64,000 bases of DNA from CAZCVI01 sp964502145 (GTDB taxonomy: Bacteria > Acidobacteriota > Aminicenantia > UBA2199), in NCBI GenBank assembly GCA_964502145.1, contig CAZCVI010000001.1:248001-312000 (forward strand), in the 5' to 3' direction. Below, piece after piece: positions 44,111 to 52,375 of this stretch. The notes under the pieces were generated by a model, which had not been told where the DNA came from, searched no databases, and saw only the letters and a program-made list of their open reading frames with translations. The translations under genes and the position numbers were made by a program. Positions within the stretch are counted from its first letter, which is position 1; every line of letters begins with the position of its first letter.

Positions 44111-45262
44111 ATGAATGAGAATCGCTTGAAATTAAAAAAGATTGAAATGAATGGTTATAAGTCTGTAAACAGTGGCGGCCAATCTATTGAATTTGGCGAT
44201 GTAACCGTCTTGTTGGGGGCCAATGGCGCGGGGAAAAGTAATCTGGTCTCTTTTTTTAAATTATTAAATTTTATGACCACCAGCCACTTGCAATTATTTG
44301 TGGGTCAGCAAGGGTATGCAGAGAGTCTGCTCTATTATGGGGCCAAAACTACGCCGGTAATGCGTGCCAAATTGAGCTTTGAGGATGACAAAGCAAATCA
44401 ATATGGGTATGATTTCATTTTAACCCATGCCAGTGGCGACTCGTTGATATTTAGCGGGGAAGATGTGACTTGTCACCCATATCAAAAATCGAAACCATTT
44501 ACAATTGCTCTTGGTGCCGGTCATAATGAATCCAAATTGCCAGAAAGAGCGAAATTAATTCAAGATGCAAAAGAATCAAAATACTGCCATATTGTGCTGA
44601 ACCTACTTCAAGAGTGCCGGGTGTACCAGTTTCACGATACGTCCAACTTGGCGAAAATCAGGAATTATGGTTATATTGGCGATAATGAATATCTGCGTGG
44701 CGATGCCGGAAATTTGGCCGCATTGCTTCATGTTTTGCAAAACAGGCAAGAATGGGAAATATATTATCAACGGATTATCAGGCACATTAGGCAGATTATT
44801 CCGCAATTCAGTGATTTTATATTAAAACCTTCCCCGTTAAATAATAATCAAATTCGTTTGGATTGGAAAGAGAGTGATAGTGATTATCGGTTTGGTCCCC
44901 ACCAGTTATCCGATGGTAGTTTGCGTTTTATGGCCATGGCTACACTGTTGTTACAACCCCCAGCATTAATGCCTGGAGCCATTCTTATTGATGAACCCGA
45001 ATTGGGCTTGCATCCAGTGGCCATATCCGCGTTGGCGGGAATGATTCAAAGTGCGTCCGAGTATTCCCAGATTATTATTGCCACCCAATCACCGCGTTTG
45101 GTCGATGAATTTGAAACAAAGGATATTGTGGTGGTGGAACGAGATGAAAAGAAAAAATGTTCCATTTTCAAAAAGCTGGATGAATTAGAGTTGAAAGAAT
45201 GGCTGGAACGGTATACCCTTTCGGAACTCTGGGAGAAGAATATTTTCGGAGGCCGGCCATGA
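44111..45262 (+). CDS. AAA/ABC-type ATPase of a two-gene defence-like module
   Basis: 383 residues, AAA_21/OLD-like ATPase. Walker A is GANGAGKSN, the ABC-type signature is QLSDGSLRFMAMA, Walker B is AILIDEPELGLHP, and the switch His region is IIIATQSPRLVDEF. It overlaps the DUF4276 gene by 4 bases (ATGA). Such ATPases paired with TOPRIM-like partners form phage-defence systems (OLD, PARIS, AbiL types), where the ATPase senses and the partner acts. GGAG precedes the ATG. The assignment to defence is by analogy. Confidence 0.85.
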   Translation: MNENRLKLKKIEMNGYKSVNSGGQSIEFGDVTVLLGANGAGKSNLVSFFKLLNFMTTSHLQLFVGQQGYAESLLYYGAKTTPVMRAKLSFEDDKANQYGYDFILTHASGDSLIFSGEDVTCHPYQKSKPFTIALGAGHNESKLPERAKLIQDAKESKYCHIVLNLLQECRVYQFHDTSNLAKIRNYGYIGDNEYLRGDAGNLAALLHVLQNRQEWEIYYQRIIRHIRQIIPQFSDFILKPSPLNNNQIRLDWKESDSDYRFGPHQLSDGSLRFMAMATLLLQPPALMPGAILIDEPELGLHPVAISALAGMIQSASEYSQIIIATQSPRLVDEFETKDIVVVERDEKKKCSIFKKLDELELKEWLERYTLSELWEKNIFGGRP

Positions 45263-45930
45263 ATCGAATTAAACTCAATATCACCACGGAGGGTGAAACC
45301 GAATTAAAATTTGTCAAAAATACATTGGCCAATTATCTTTTTCAGTTTAGCATTGATGTTTTTTCCAGATGTGTCACTACAAGCAAGGGATTTCGTGGTG
45401 GAATGACCAGCTATGAAAAAGCAAAAAGAGATATTCACGCGTGGTTAAAGCAGAATGCTTCCTCGGAATGGAAATTTACCACCATGTTTGATTTATATGG
45501 GTTACCCAACGATTTTCCCGGATACAAAGAGGCAGTAAAGAAAAATGACCCTTACGAAAAAGTAAAGATTCTTGAAGAAGCCTTAAAAAAGGATATCAAT
45601 GATTACCGATTTATTCCTTACATTCAGTTACATGAGTGTGAAGCATTGATCTTTGCAGACCCGGAAAAATTAAGATTGGAATTCCCGGACAAAGAAAAAG
45701 CCATTGGGAAATTGGTAACAATGGCCCAAGGAGAAAACCCGGAATTAATCGACGGACATCCAGATACCGCGCCCTCAAAACGTATTATTAAACAAATAAA
45801 ATCATATGAAAAAAATAAGAGCACTGCCGGACCCAGTGTGGTTGAAAGTATCGGCATATTAAGTCTAAAAGAAAAATGCAAGCATTTTAATGAATGGATA
45901 TTGAAGCTGGAAGGGTTGTCCACCATTTAA
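45259..45930 (+). CDS. DUF4276 protein, probable TOPRIM-like effector
   Basis: 223 residues. Family words are clear: ITTEGETELKFVKNTL near the N-terminus (acidic Glu of a TOPRIM-like centre), TTMFDLYGLPNDFPGY, FIPYIQLHECEALIFADP and PSKRIIK. DUF4276 proteins regularly follow AAA ATPases like the one upstream and are thought to be nuclease-like. GGAGG lies in the end of the ATPase gene, before the ATG at 45259; a longer in-frame upstream start is not supported. It converges with the GH127 gene. Confidence 0.85.
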   Translation: MNRIKLNITTEGETELKFVKNTLANYLFQFSIDVFSRCVTTSKGFRGGMTSYEKAKRDIHAWLKQNASSEWKFTTMFDLYGLPNDFPGYKEAVKKNDPYEKVKILEEALKKDINDYRFIPYIQLHECEALIFADPEKLRLEFPDKEKAIGKLVTMAQGENPELIDGHPDTAPSKRIIKQIKSYEKNKSTAGPSVVESIGILSLKEKCKHFNEWILKLEGLSTI

Positions 45931-45979
45931 AATTTACATCTTTTTCTTGGATTGAATTTTCACTGGTCGCCGCAGGCAT

Positions 45980-48370
45980 TTAATTTACTTTCCACTCGAT
46001 GATACCACCGGAAAAATCAGGCTGAAGCTTTACCTTGATACGCAACCCAGCGGTGACCACGGGTTTGAAATTCACTGTATTGTACGCATCCTTTTTTGTT
46101 GTGTATTCATTCAAGGCTTCTACTTTCTGCCATTGGGAACCGGATTGATACTCCAACTCCCACGTTTCTGGGACACGGGCAGAACAATCATAATGATTGA
46201 TATCCATCCAATACACCTGGACTTGCGACACGGTCTCCGGTTTTGCAAAATCATATTGAACCCACTCTTCAGTGCCCTTTTTTAACCACCAATAGAAAAA
46301 AGGTTTGGACGTGTCATTGGAATGTCTGGGTTCAAATTGATCGTTCAAACCATCCCCAAAGCCAACGGAAGAACTGGCTTTACTTTGCGACGCAATAGAT
46401 ACTCCAGGTATAGGCCGGGCATATTTTGCCTCTACCGGTATCCAGACCACCATTTCATCTTTTCCCCGGTTGTTCCATGTGGCATAGGGAATCGCTTTAA
46501 ATGAACGCTCAAATTGGACCAGTTCCCCCTTCTCGTTTTTTTCAAGGGCTTTGAGCTTCCCTTCCACAGTCATCACACCGCCAAGTAACGTGGGTTCAAA
46601 AACTTCGTTAAGCGGTTCTTCAACAGGCAGGAACAAATTGGATACATGTCCACCGGGCTGATCTTTCCCTTCGAGACAAAACACCACGGGCCCACGTGAA
46701 AGCGCGGTCTTCCCACTATTATCTTCAACCAGCGGGTCGGCGTTCACACGCCTCACGGGCATGGGCAAATGCAAAACCACACGATCTCCTTTATTCCACT
46801 TCCGCTGAATTTTGGCGTATCCTTTATCCAACTGGTAAGCGATGGTCTTTCCAGCGACCGTGATCGTAATCGGTTCGACATCTGGCGCGGTATAAAAATA
46901 AAGGCCGCCGGGCAGCGGTTGATTTTGCGCCCAGCCGGGAACACGGATATTTAAAGCAAATTCACTGGCTTTATCGGGATTGATGGTCAATACGACGTCG
47001 CCTTGCCAGGGGTACTTGGTTTCCTGGGTAATCTGGATATTTCTTTTATTTAAATGGATCACCCCTTTACCTGCAATGAATAGATTCACAAAAATCTGGT
47101 TGTCTCCCGCGGCATACACATACCCGGGAACAGAGGAAATAAAGCGGGTAATATTACCGGGACAACACGCGCATCCAAACCACGCTGCACGCTCGTTGGA
47201 GCCATTGGATTCCAAAGGGTTATCATAAAAGAAACGGTCGCCACTGAGAGAGACACCGGAGAGCACACCATTATATAAGGTCCGTTCCAAGACATCGAAA
47301 TATTTGGCATCGTCGCTCATTAAAAACATGCGGTAATTCCAATACACGTTGGCAATGGAAGCACAGGTTTCACAGTACGCGGTCATGTTGGGTAACTCGT
47401 AATTATCACCAAAACCTTCACCCATTCCCCGCGCACCAATGCCACCGGTAATATAAAGCTTTTTGGCGGTCATATTATTCCACAAGCGGTCCAATGCAGT
47501 GACATAGTTGGCATTCCCAGTCAACAGGGCCACATCAGCAATGCCAGAATAAAAATACCCGGCCCTTACCGCATGACCCACCACTTCGTCTTGATCGACA
47601 ACGGGTTTATGGTCTTGACTGTAAGGACTTAACGTGTGACCGTCGCGACCGCGGCCCGCTTCTTCGATAAAGAAACCAGCCAGATGCAAATATTTTTTAT
47701 CACCCGTAACACGGTACAGTTTAACCAGCGCCATTTCGATAATAGGATGGCCAGAGGGGTTTTTTCGTTGAGTTGGCGCGGGACCAAAAACGCGGTGGAT
47801 CAAATCGGCGTTCTTTAACGCCACATCCAGGAGTGTTCGTTTCCCCGTAGCCTGAAAATGGGCCACTGCGGCTTCGTACAAATGACCGCAGTTATAGAGT
47901 TCGTGGCTGTTTAATTTTTCCCACCGTGCATTGCCCATCCAGCGGTCCAATCGTGCGCATTGATTTGTGCGGCAGGTGTACAGATACCCGTCCTTTTCCT
48001 GGGCCGCAGTAATCAACGTGATGATGCGGTCAAGATAATGATCCAGTTCTCTATCGTAAGACACGGCTAAAGAATACGAAGCGCCTTCAATGATTTTATA
48101 GGGGTCGGTATCATCGAAAGGGTAGTCCCCTTTGTGTTGACCCTGAATTAGTCCGCCAGCCAAGGCAAAATTATCCATCCGGCCAGTTTCTTCACATTTC
48201 TTAAAGGCTGAAGGAATTGAAACCAGCCGATTAATTTCTATCCGGGGTTTCCAGAAGTTATCCTCGATCTGTACTTTAGTAAAAGGAACGGGTTTAGCGG
48301 GGAAGAGTAAAGCGGAAAAAATCGGAAGGATAAACAAGACATATATTAATTTATTGGTGTATGTTTTCAT
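45980..48370 (-). CDS. GH127 beta-L-arabinofuranosidase-like, secreted
   Basis: 796 residues with a signal peptide (about 1-24). The catalytic (alpha/alpha)6 barrel has GLIQGQHKGDYPFDDTDPYK, YCETCASIANVYWNYR (zinc Glu and Cys) and WFGCACCPGNITRF (zinc Cys and nucleophile Cys), matching the Cys3-Glu zinc site of GH127. The C-terminus (about 670-796) looks like an F5/8-type carbohydrate-binding module (EEWVQYDFAKPETVSQVQVYW). It removes arabinofuranose from plant-type glycans in the periplasm or outside. The ATG has no ribosome site but lies 6 bases after a -10 box, so leaderless. Upstream is a broken symporter gene. Confidence 0.92.
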   Translation of the reverse strand: MKTYTNKLIYVLFILPIFSALLFPAKPVPFTKVQIEDNFWKPRIEINRLVSIPSAFKKCEETGRMDNFALAGGLIQGQHKGDYPFDDTDPYKIIEGASYSLAVSYDRELDHYLDRIITLITAAQEKDGYLYTCRTNQCARLDRWMGNARWEKLNSHELYNCGHLYEAAVAHFQATGKRTLLDVALKNADLIHRVFGPAPTQRKNPSGHPIIEMALVKLYRVTGDKKYLHLAGFFIEEAGRGRDGHTLSPYSQDHKPVVDQDEVVGHAVRAGYFYSGIADVALLTGNANYVTALDRLWNNMTAKKLYITGGIGARGMGEGFGDNYELPNMTAYCETCASIANVYWNYRMFLMSDDAKYFDVLERTLYNGVLSGVSLSGDRFFYDNPLESNGSNERAAWFGCACCPGNITRFISSVPGYVYAAGDNQIFVNLFIAGKGVIHLNKRNIQITQETKYPWQGDVVLTINPDKASEFALNIRVPGWAQNQPLPGGLYFYTAPDVEPITITVAGKTIAYQLDKGYAKIQRKWNKGDRVVLHLPMPVRRVNADPLVEDNSGKTALSRGPVVFCLEGKDQPGGHVSNLFLPVEEPLNEVFEPTLLGGVMTVEGKLKALEKNEKGELVQFERSFKAIPYATWNNRGKDEMVVWIPVEAKYARPIPGVSIASQSKASSSVGFGDGLNDQFEPRHSNDTSKPFFYWWLKKGTEEWVQYDFAKPETVSQVQVYWMDINHYDCSARVPETWELEYQSGSQWQKVEALNEYTTKKDAYNTVNFKPVVTAGLRIKVKLQPDFSGGIIEWKVN

Positions 48371-48376
48371 GTTAAT

Positions 48377-48405
48377 ATTTTACGGAACATTTTATAGTTT
48401 GTCAA
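48377..48405 (-). promoter_or_regulatory. Leaderless promoter of the GH127 gene
   Basis: Minus strand TTGACA (48405-48400), 17-bp spacer, TAAAAT (48382-48377), then ATTAAC and ATG. The -35 box overlaps the symporter stop codon. Confidence 0.75.
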
Positions 48406-49874
48406 ATACGTTCCTTTTTTTTGTGCCACACATAGGTATAAATCACGGCCAAGATGGCGGTGACCAGGAATGTCATGATGCGGGCGGTAATTTTCTTTTC
48501 CATGCCCGTCAGGTTCCACAGGATAGTGAAGGTCACGCCGGATAAAATAGTGGCAATGACCGCTTTACCGTGGTAACGTTTCCAAAAGAGAGTAAACAGA
48601 ATCACCACCGAAAAAGTACCGCCTATACCTGCCCAGACATAACTGACCATGGTGAAAATAAGTTTGGAAGGAGAGATATACGCCACTCCCAGTGCAATAA
48701 TCGCCAGTATAGCAGTGACCAAACGGGCGCGGTTCAGCGCGTCTTTTTTCCGTTTGGCGTCGTCCGTGGTTTTTTTGGCGAAATAGGGGTTGATCAGGTT
48801 ATCAGAAAGTTCCGAAGCAGAAAGAATGAGCAACGAATCCGCCGTGGAAATCATGGCCGCGATAGCTCCCATGATCAGAACCGCTGCAATCGCAGGTGGG
48901 AAAATTTTCAGGAGTACCGCTGGCATGACATATTCCTGATCTGCTAATCCTGTTGGGCCAAAAACAGCCAGACCAATCCAGCCCAGACAGAGAGCGCCGA
49001 TATATGCGATCATAGTCCAGGCAATCCCGATGTTCCGACCTTGTTTGGCATGGCGGGGGTCTTTAATGGCCATAAAACGAGTGCTTAATTGCGGCTGACC
49101 GCCGAGGTAACCAAAGAACCAGGAAAACCCGGACATAATCACTACACCTACTCCAAACCCGGTAGCGGCACCGGTTAAAGAAGTATAAGTGGACCCGGCT
49201 TTAGTCAGTGCATCGGTGATGGAATGGGCAAAAAGATTGGGAGTATTGGCGATGTAAATGAATCCGACTATAGGACCCACGATTAAGGTAGTGATCATAA
49301 TCAAAGCTTGGACCACATCGGTATACACCACGCTTTAGAATCCCCCGTAAATAGTATAGGGCATAATTATCACGGCGGTAATCAGCATGCCCCATTTTGG
49401 GTCGAGGCCAAACATGGTAAACAGTGTTTTGCCGCCGCCTAAGAATTGAGAGCCCACATAAAAGAAGAAAAAGAACACAATAGTAATACTGCCGATGATA
49501 CGAATCCATTTGCCCATGTCGCCGTGTTTTTTAGCGAGATAATCCGTGAAGGAGTTCACTTCCAATTTTTCCGCATCGTCGCGTAAACGCCAGGCAATGG
49601 CAATCCAAGCCGTGAGAATACCTGCCACGCAACCCACCGCCGTCCATATTTCCGTTAAGCCAGTGGCATAAGCCGCTCCTGGTAGTCCAAGTAAAGCCCA
49701 TGAAGATTCCCCAGTGGCCCGTTCTGAAAGCGCGGCAGCCCAGCCCGGTAAACTGCGGCCCGCGATAGCATAGTCCGCATTATTTTTTACTTTTCGCCCC
49801 TGGTACATTCCCCAGAGAATTAATAATACTATATAAGTGATTGTGACCACCAGCAGTTGTGTTTGTTGGGCCAT
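48402..49874 (-). pseudogene. Sodium:solute symporter gene with one in-frame stop
   Basis: One continuous frame of 491 codons from ATG 49874 (AGGAGG upstream) to 48402, interrupted only by TAA at 49334-49332. Before the stop: MPYTIYGGF; after it: SVVYTDVVQALIMI, the usual join of SSS helix 4 and 5, where relatives have a residue such as Lys (AAA to TAA is a single change). The rest, including AAMISTADSLLILSASELSDN, is intact. Either a fresh pseudogene or a sequencing or assembly error. It would have imported a sugar released by the GH127 enzyme. Confidence 0.85.
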
Positions 49875-49937
49875 AATTTCCTCCTTGTCTACCCAAAAGG
49901 TGCAAAACAAATTTCATTCTTTATTAAATAAAAGTAA

Positions 49938-49966
49938 ATTTTAAACCAATTGCTGTGATTTTTCAA
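49938..49966 (-). promoter_or_regulatory. Promoter of the broken symporter gene
   Basis: Minus strand TTGAAA (49966-49961), 17-bp spacer, TAAAAT (49943-49938). Confidence 0.55.
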
Positions 49967-49989
49967 GAAATCAAAAGAAAAAAAAGAGT

Positions 49990-50030
49990 TGCCCACGAAT
50001 TTGCACGAATTTACTCGAATTATCATGAAT
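49990..50030. repeat. Family C half-element
   Basis: GCCCACGAATTTGCACGAAT and further ACTCGAATT-type units in one orientation only, no opposing arm. Confidence 0.7.
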
Positions 50031-50050
50031 AATTATTCCCTGCCTTTCCC

Positions 50051-50079
50051 TTGACATCACTTGGGCTCTCATTTATAAT
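50051..50079 (+). promoter_or_regulatory. Consensus sigma-70 promoter of idi
   Basis: TTGACA (50051-50056), 17-bp spacer, TATAAT (50074-50079): exact consensus, the strongest promoter in the window. Confidence 0.85.
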
Positions 50080-50162
50080 AAATTTCGCGATAAACTCCGA
50101 GGATCAGGGGTTTATTGGAGTGTGGATGAACGCTTACCAGAACGATAAAAAGGAATAATACA

Positions 50163-50702
50163 ATGAGCCATAAAGAGTATGTGATATTGGTAGACGAAGC
50201 CGATAACGAGATCGGCAGGAAAGAAAAAATGGCAGCCCATTGGCATGGATTGTTGCATCGGGCTTTTTCCATATTTCTTTATCGCCAGAAGGGAGATCGT
50301 TTTGAAATCCTGCTGCAACAGCGGGAGAAGAACAAATACCATTGTGCTGGTTTATGGGCCAACACCTGTTGCAGTCATCCGCGCCACGGCGAAACAGTTA
50401 TAGAAGCAGGGAAACGGCGTTTGGCAGAAGAGATGGGCATATTCTTGGAGACCTCTTTAATGGATATTGGTTCCTTTTTATACCGGGTTGAATTTGACAA
50501 TGGCCTCACGGAACATGAAATTGATCATGTATTGGTTACGACTTATGATGCTGACGTAATCCCCTTTAATCCCATGGAAGTAGAAGCGGTCCGCTGGGTA
50601 TCATTAGCAGAAATCGAAAGCGAGTTACGTGATTTTCCCGCTCATTTCACGCCATGGTTTGCGCCTGCTTTGGCGTTGGTTAAAGAAAAACCAACCCCTT
50701 GA
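50163..50702 (+). CDS. idi: Isopentenyl-diphosphate delta-isomerase, type 1
   Basis: 179 residues, Nudix fold. It interconverts IPP and DMAPP. Catalytic Cys is in LWANTCCSHPRHGE and catalytic Glu in LTEHEIDHVL; LLHRAFSIFLY and the Nudix-like AGKRRLAEEMG helix supply metal ligands. AAAGGA precedes the ATG and a consensus promoter lies upstream. Works with the prenyl synthase at 36629. Confidence 0.95.
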   Translation: MSHKEYVILVDEADNEIGRKEKMAAHWHGLLHRAFSIFLYRQKGDRFEILLQQREKNKYHCAGLWANTCCSHPRHGETVIEAGKRRLAEEMGIFLETSLMDIGSFLYRVEFDNGLTEHEIDHVLVTTYDADVIPFNPMEVEAVRWVSLAEIESELRDFPAHFTPWFAPALALVKEKPTP

Positions 50703-50727
50703 ATTTCTCTTCTTTATCCAGTACAAT
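50699..50727 (+). promoter_or_regulatory. Promoter of the DUF4143-type ATPase gene
   Basis: TTGAAT (50699-50704) overlapping the idi stop, 17-bp spacer, TACAAT (50722-50727). Confidence 0.6.
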
Positions 50728-50774
50728 AGATATATACTGATTTTGTCCAGTAGACTCGACATTGTTGTATGGTT

Positions 50775-50796
50775 TTTGACCAGTACACTGGTCAAA
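50775..50796. promoter_or_regulatory. 22-bp operator-like dyad before the ATPase gene
   Basis: TTTGACCAGT and ACTGGTCAAA arms are perfect inverted copies around AC. A related half-site TTTGTCCAGT lies about 30 bases upstream. It occupies the leader between promoter and ribosome site, where it could act as an operator or an RNA hairpin. Confidence 0.55.
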
Positions 50797-50807
50797 GGAG
50801 GTATTTG

Positions 50808-52034
50808 ATGTTAATGCTGAACGAGTTGTTTCATATTCACAATCGCAATATAGCGGCGGTTTCTACTACCTTTAAGCGGTATCTTTACCAGCAAATAAAC
50901 TGGGATAACCGGCTGGTGATTATTACCGGGGCGCGGGGTACAGGAAAAACAACCATGGTGTTGCAGCATTTTTTGGAGCGGTATAATGACATCAAGAAAT
51001 GTCTTTATATTTCAGCGGACAACCCATTGGTATTAAAAGAAGGGTTATATAATACCGGGGTGGAGTATTTTAAATATTACGGCGATTGTTTGATCATTGA
51101 TGAAGTGCATAAACAGAAGGATTGGAGTCTTGAGGTCAAAGGGCTTTATGATGCTTATCCAGACAAAAAACTGATTGTTTTGGGGAGTTCCACGTTAAAT
51201 ATTCTTTATGAGAAAGGCGATCTCTCACGCCGGGGGATCATCTATTCGTTGCTCCCATTATCTTTCAGGGAGTACCTGGAAATGAAATACAACAGAACCT
51301 TTCCCCGTTATACATGGGCGGAAATTCTGGCCGGGCATATGGAAATCGCCCAGGGGTTGGGAAAGGAAGTCAAAAATATTCTGGCGGATTTTAATGAGTT
51401 TGTGGTTTCCGGGAGTTTTCCTTTTTTTAAAGAGTATACGCAGGAGGAATATTTGAATGTCTTGGCCAATGTATTGGACAAGATGATCTATGAAGACATT
51501 ACCACCATCAAAACGTTAAAATCTTTCTCCAGTCTCAAATTAAAAAAGTTACTGGGGTTTTTATCGACCTCCAAGATACCGTTGTTCAACTTGGAGACGT
51601 TAAAAAACGAATTGGAAGTGTCCCGGGATACCATTTACGAGTATTTTGACCTGTTGAATCGGGCAGAGATTGTCAAGGTAGTGTCGACGGAATCCAAGAG
51701 TATAAACTCCTTGAAGAATTCAAAAATCTTATTTAACAGTCCCAATATCTATTTTGCCATTGCGCATGAGTTATGGAAAGGGGATGTGGAGAAGGGCAAC
51801 ATCCGGGAATCTTTTTTTGTATCGCAGGTGTCTGGTTCCTACCCCGTTTTTTCGTCCATGGTTACCGATTTTTTGGTCATTGATAAACTCCAGCGGGTGG
51901 AGGTAGAGGTGGGTGGCAAGAACAAGAAGCGCAAGCAGATCAAGGATTTGGACAATGCCTATATTTTTAAAGATGGGATTGATATAGGTTTTGCTGATTC
52001 TATTCCCCTGTATTTGGCAGGGTTCCTTTATTAG
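50808..52034 (+). CDS. AAA ATPase, DUF4143-type
   Basis: 408 residues. The P-loop is VIITGARGTGKTTMVLQHFL and Walker B is CLIIDEVHKQKDW; sensor region LIVLGSSTLNI, then LSRRGIIYSLLPLSFREYL. The C-terminal half (VRKLLG-like LKKLLGFLSTSKIPLF, then TIYEYFDLLNRAEIV winged helix, then VEVEVGGKNKKRKQ nuclease-like end) is typical of the large, mobile ATPase/DUF4143 family of unknown role. AAAGGAGG fixes the start at 50808. A terminator follows at 52051. Confidence 0.85.
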   Translation: MLMLNELFHIHNRNIAAVSTTFKRYLYQQINWDNRLVIITGARGTGKTTMVLQHFLERYNDIKKCLYISADNPLVLKEGLYNTGVEYFKYYGDCLIIDEVHKQKDWSLEVKGLYDAYPDKKLIVLGSSTLNILYEKGDLSRRGIIYSLLPLSFREYLEMKYNRTFPRYTWAEILAGHMEIAQGLGKEVKNILADFNEFVVSGSFPFFKEYTQEEYLNVLANVLDKMIYEDITTIKTLKSFSSLKLKKLLGFLSTSKIPLFNLETLKNELEVSRDTIYEYFDLLNRAEIVKVVSTESKSINSLKNSKILFNSPNIYFAIAHELWKGDVEKGNIRESFFVSQVSGSYPVFSSMVTDFLVIDKLQRVEVEVGGKNKKRKQIKDLDNAYIFKDGIDIGFADSIPLYLAGFLY

Positions 52035-52050
52035 GTTTTGAAACAGTAGA

Positions 52051-52072
52051 AGCGGCATCCTGCCGCTTTTTT
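52051..52072 (+). terminator. Rho-independent terminator of the ATPase gene
   Basis: AGCGGCA-TCC-TGCCGCT followed by TTTTTT, 17 bases after the stop. Confidence 0.92.
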
Positions 52073-52207
52073 AAATAACCCAGCCACTTCAGGATTGTAT
52101 GGAATAGATAATCTTGCTTTGGGGGACTCGGGCGTTTGGTTCTTGGGGTGGCATCAAAAAAAAACGGCAAATAAAAGAGGTATCGGTAATTTTCTTAACA
52201 ATTCCTA

Positions 52208-52236
52208 TTGACTTCTTCCCACGGATATTGTACAGT
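52208..52236 (+). promoter_or_regulatory. Promoter of the HD/twin-KaiC operon
   Basis: TTGACT (52208-52213), 17-bp spacer, TACAGT (52231-52236), giving a leader of about 130 bases to the HD gene. Confidence 0.6.
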
Positions 52237-52274
52237 AGAGGATAGTTTTTTAATAAATTAAGGAGTAGTAAAAG

Positions 52275-52316
52275 GATGGGCTTTTTTAACAAAGAGACGG
52301 CGACCCAATGGAAATA
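52275..52316 (+). CDS. Possible 13-residue leader peptide
   Basis: ATG frame reading MGFFNKETATQWK with AGGAG 9 bases upstream, inside the leader of the HD/KaiC operon. The only support is the good ribosome site and position; it may be chance or a regulatory upstream frame. Confidence 0.25.
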
Positions 52317-52375
52317 AGGGTAAGCGCGTTGTTTTTCTGTGACACCATCTTGACCATAAACCCAAGGAGAGAGGC

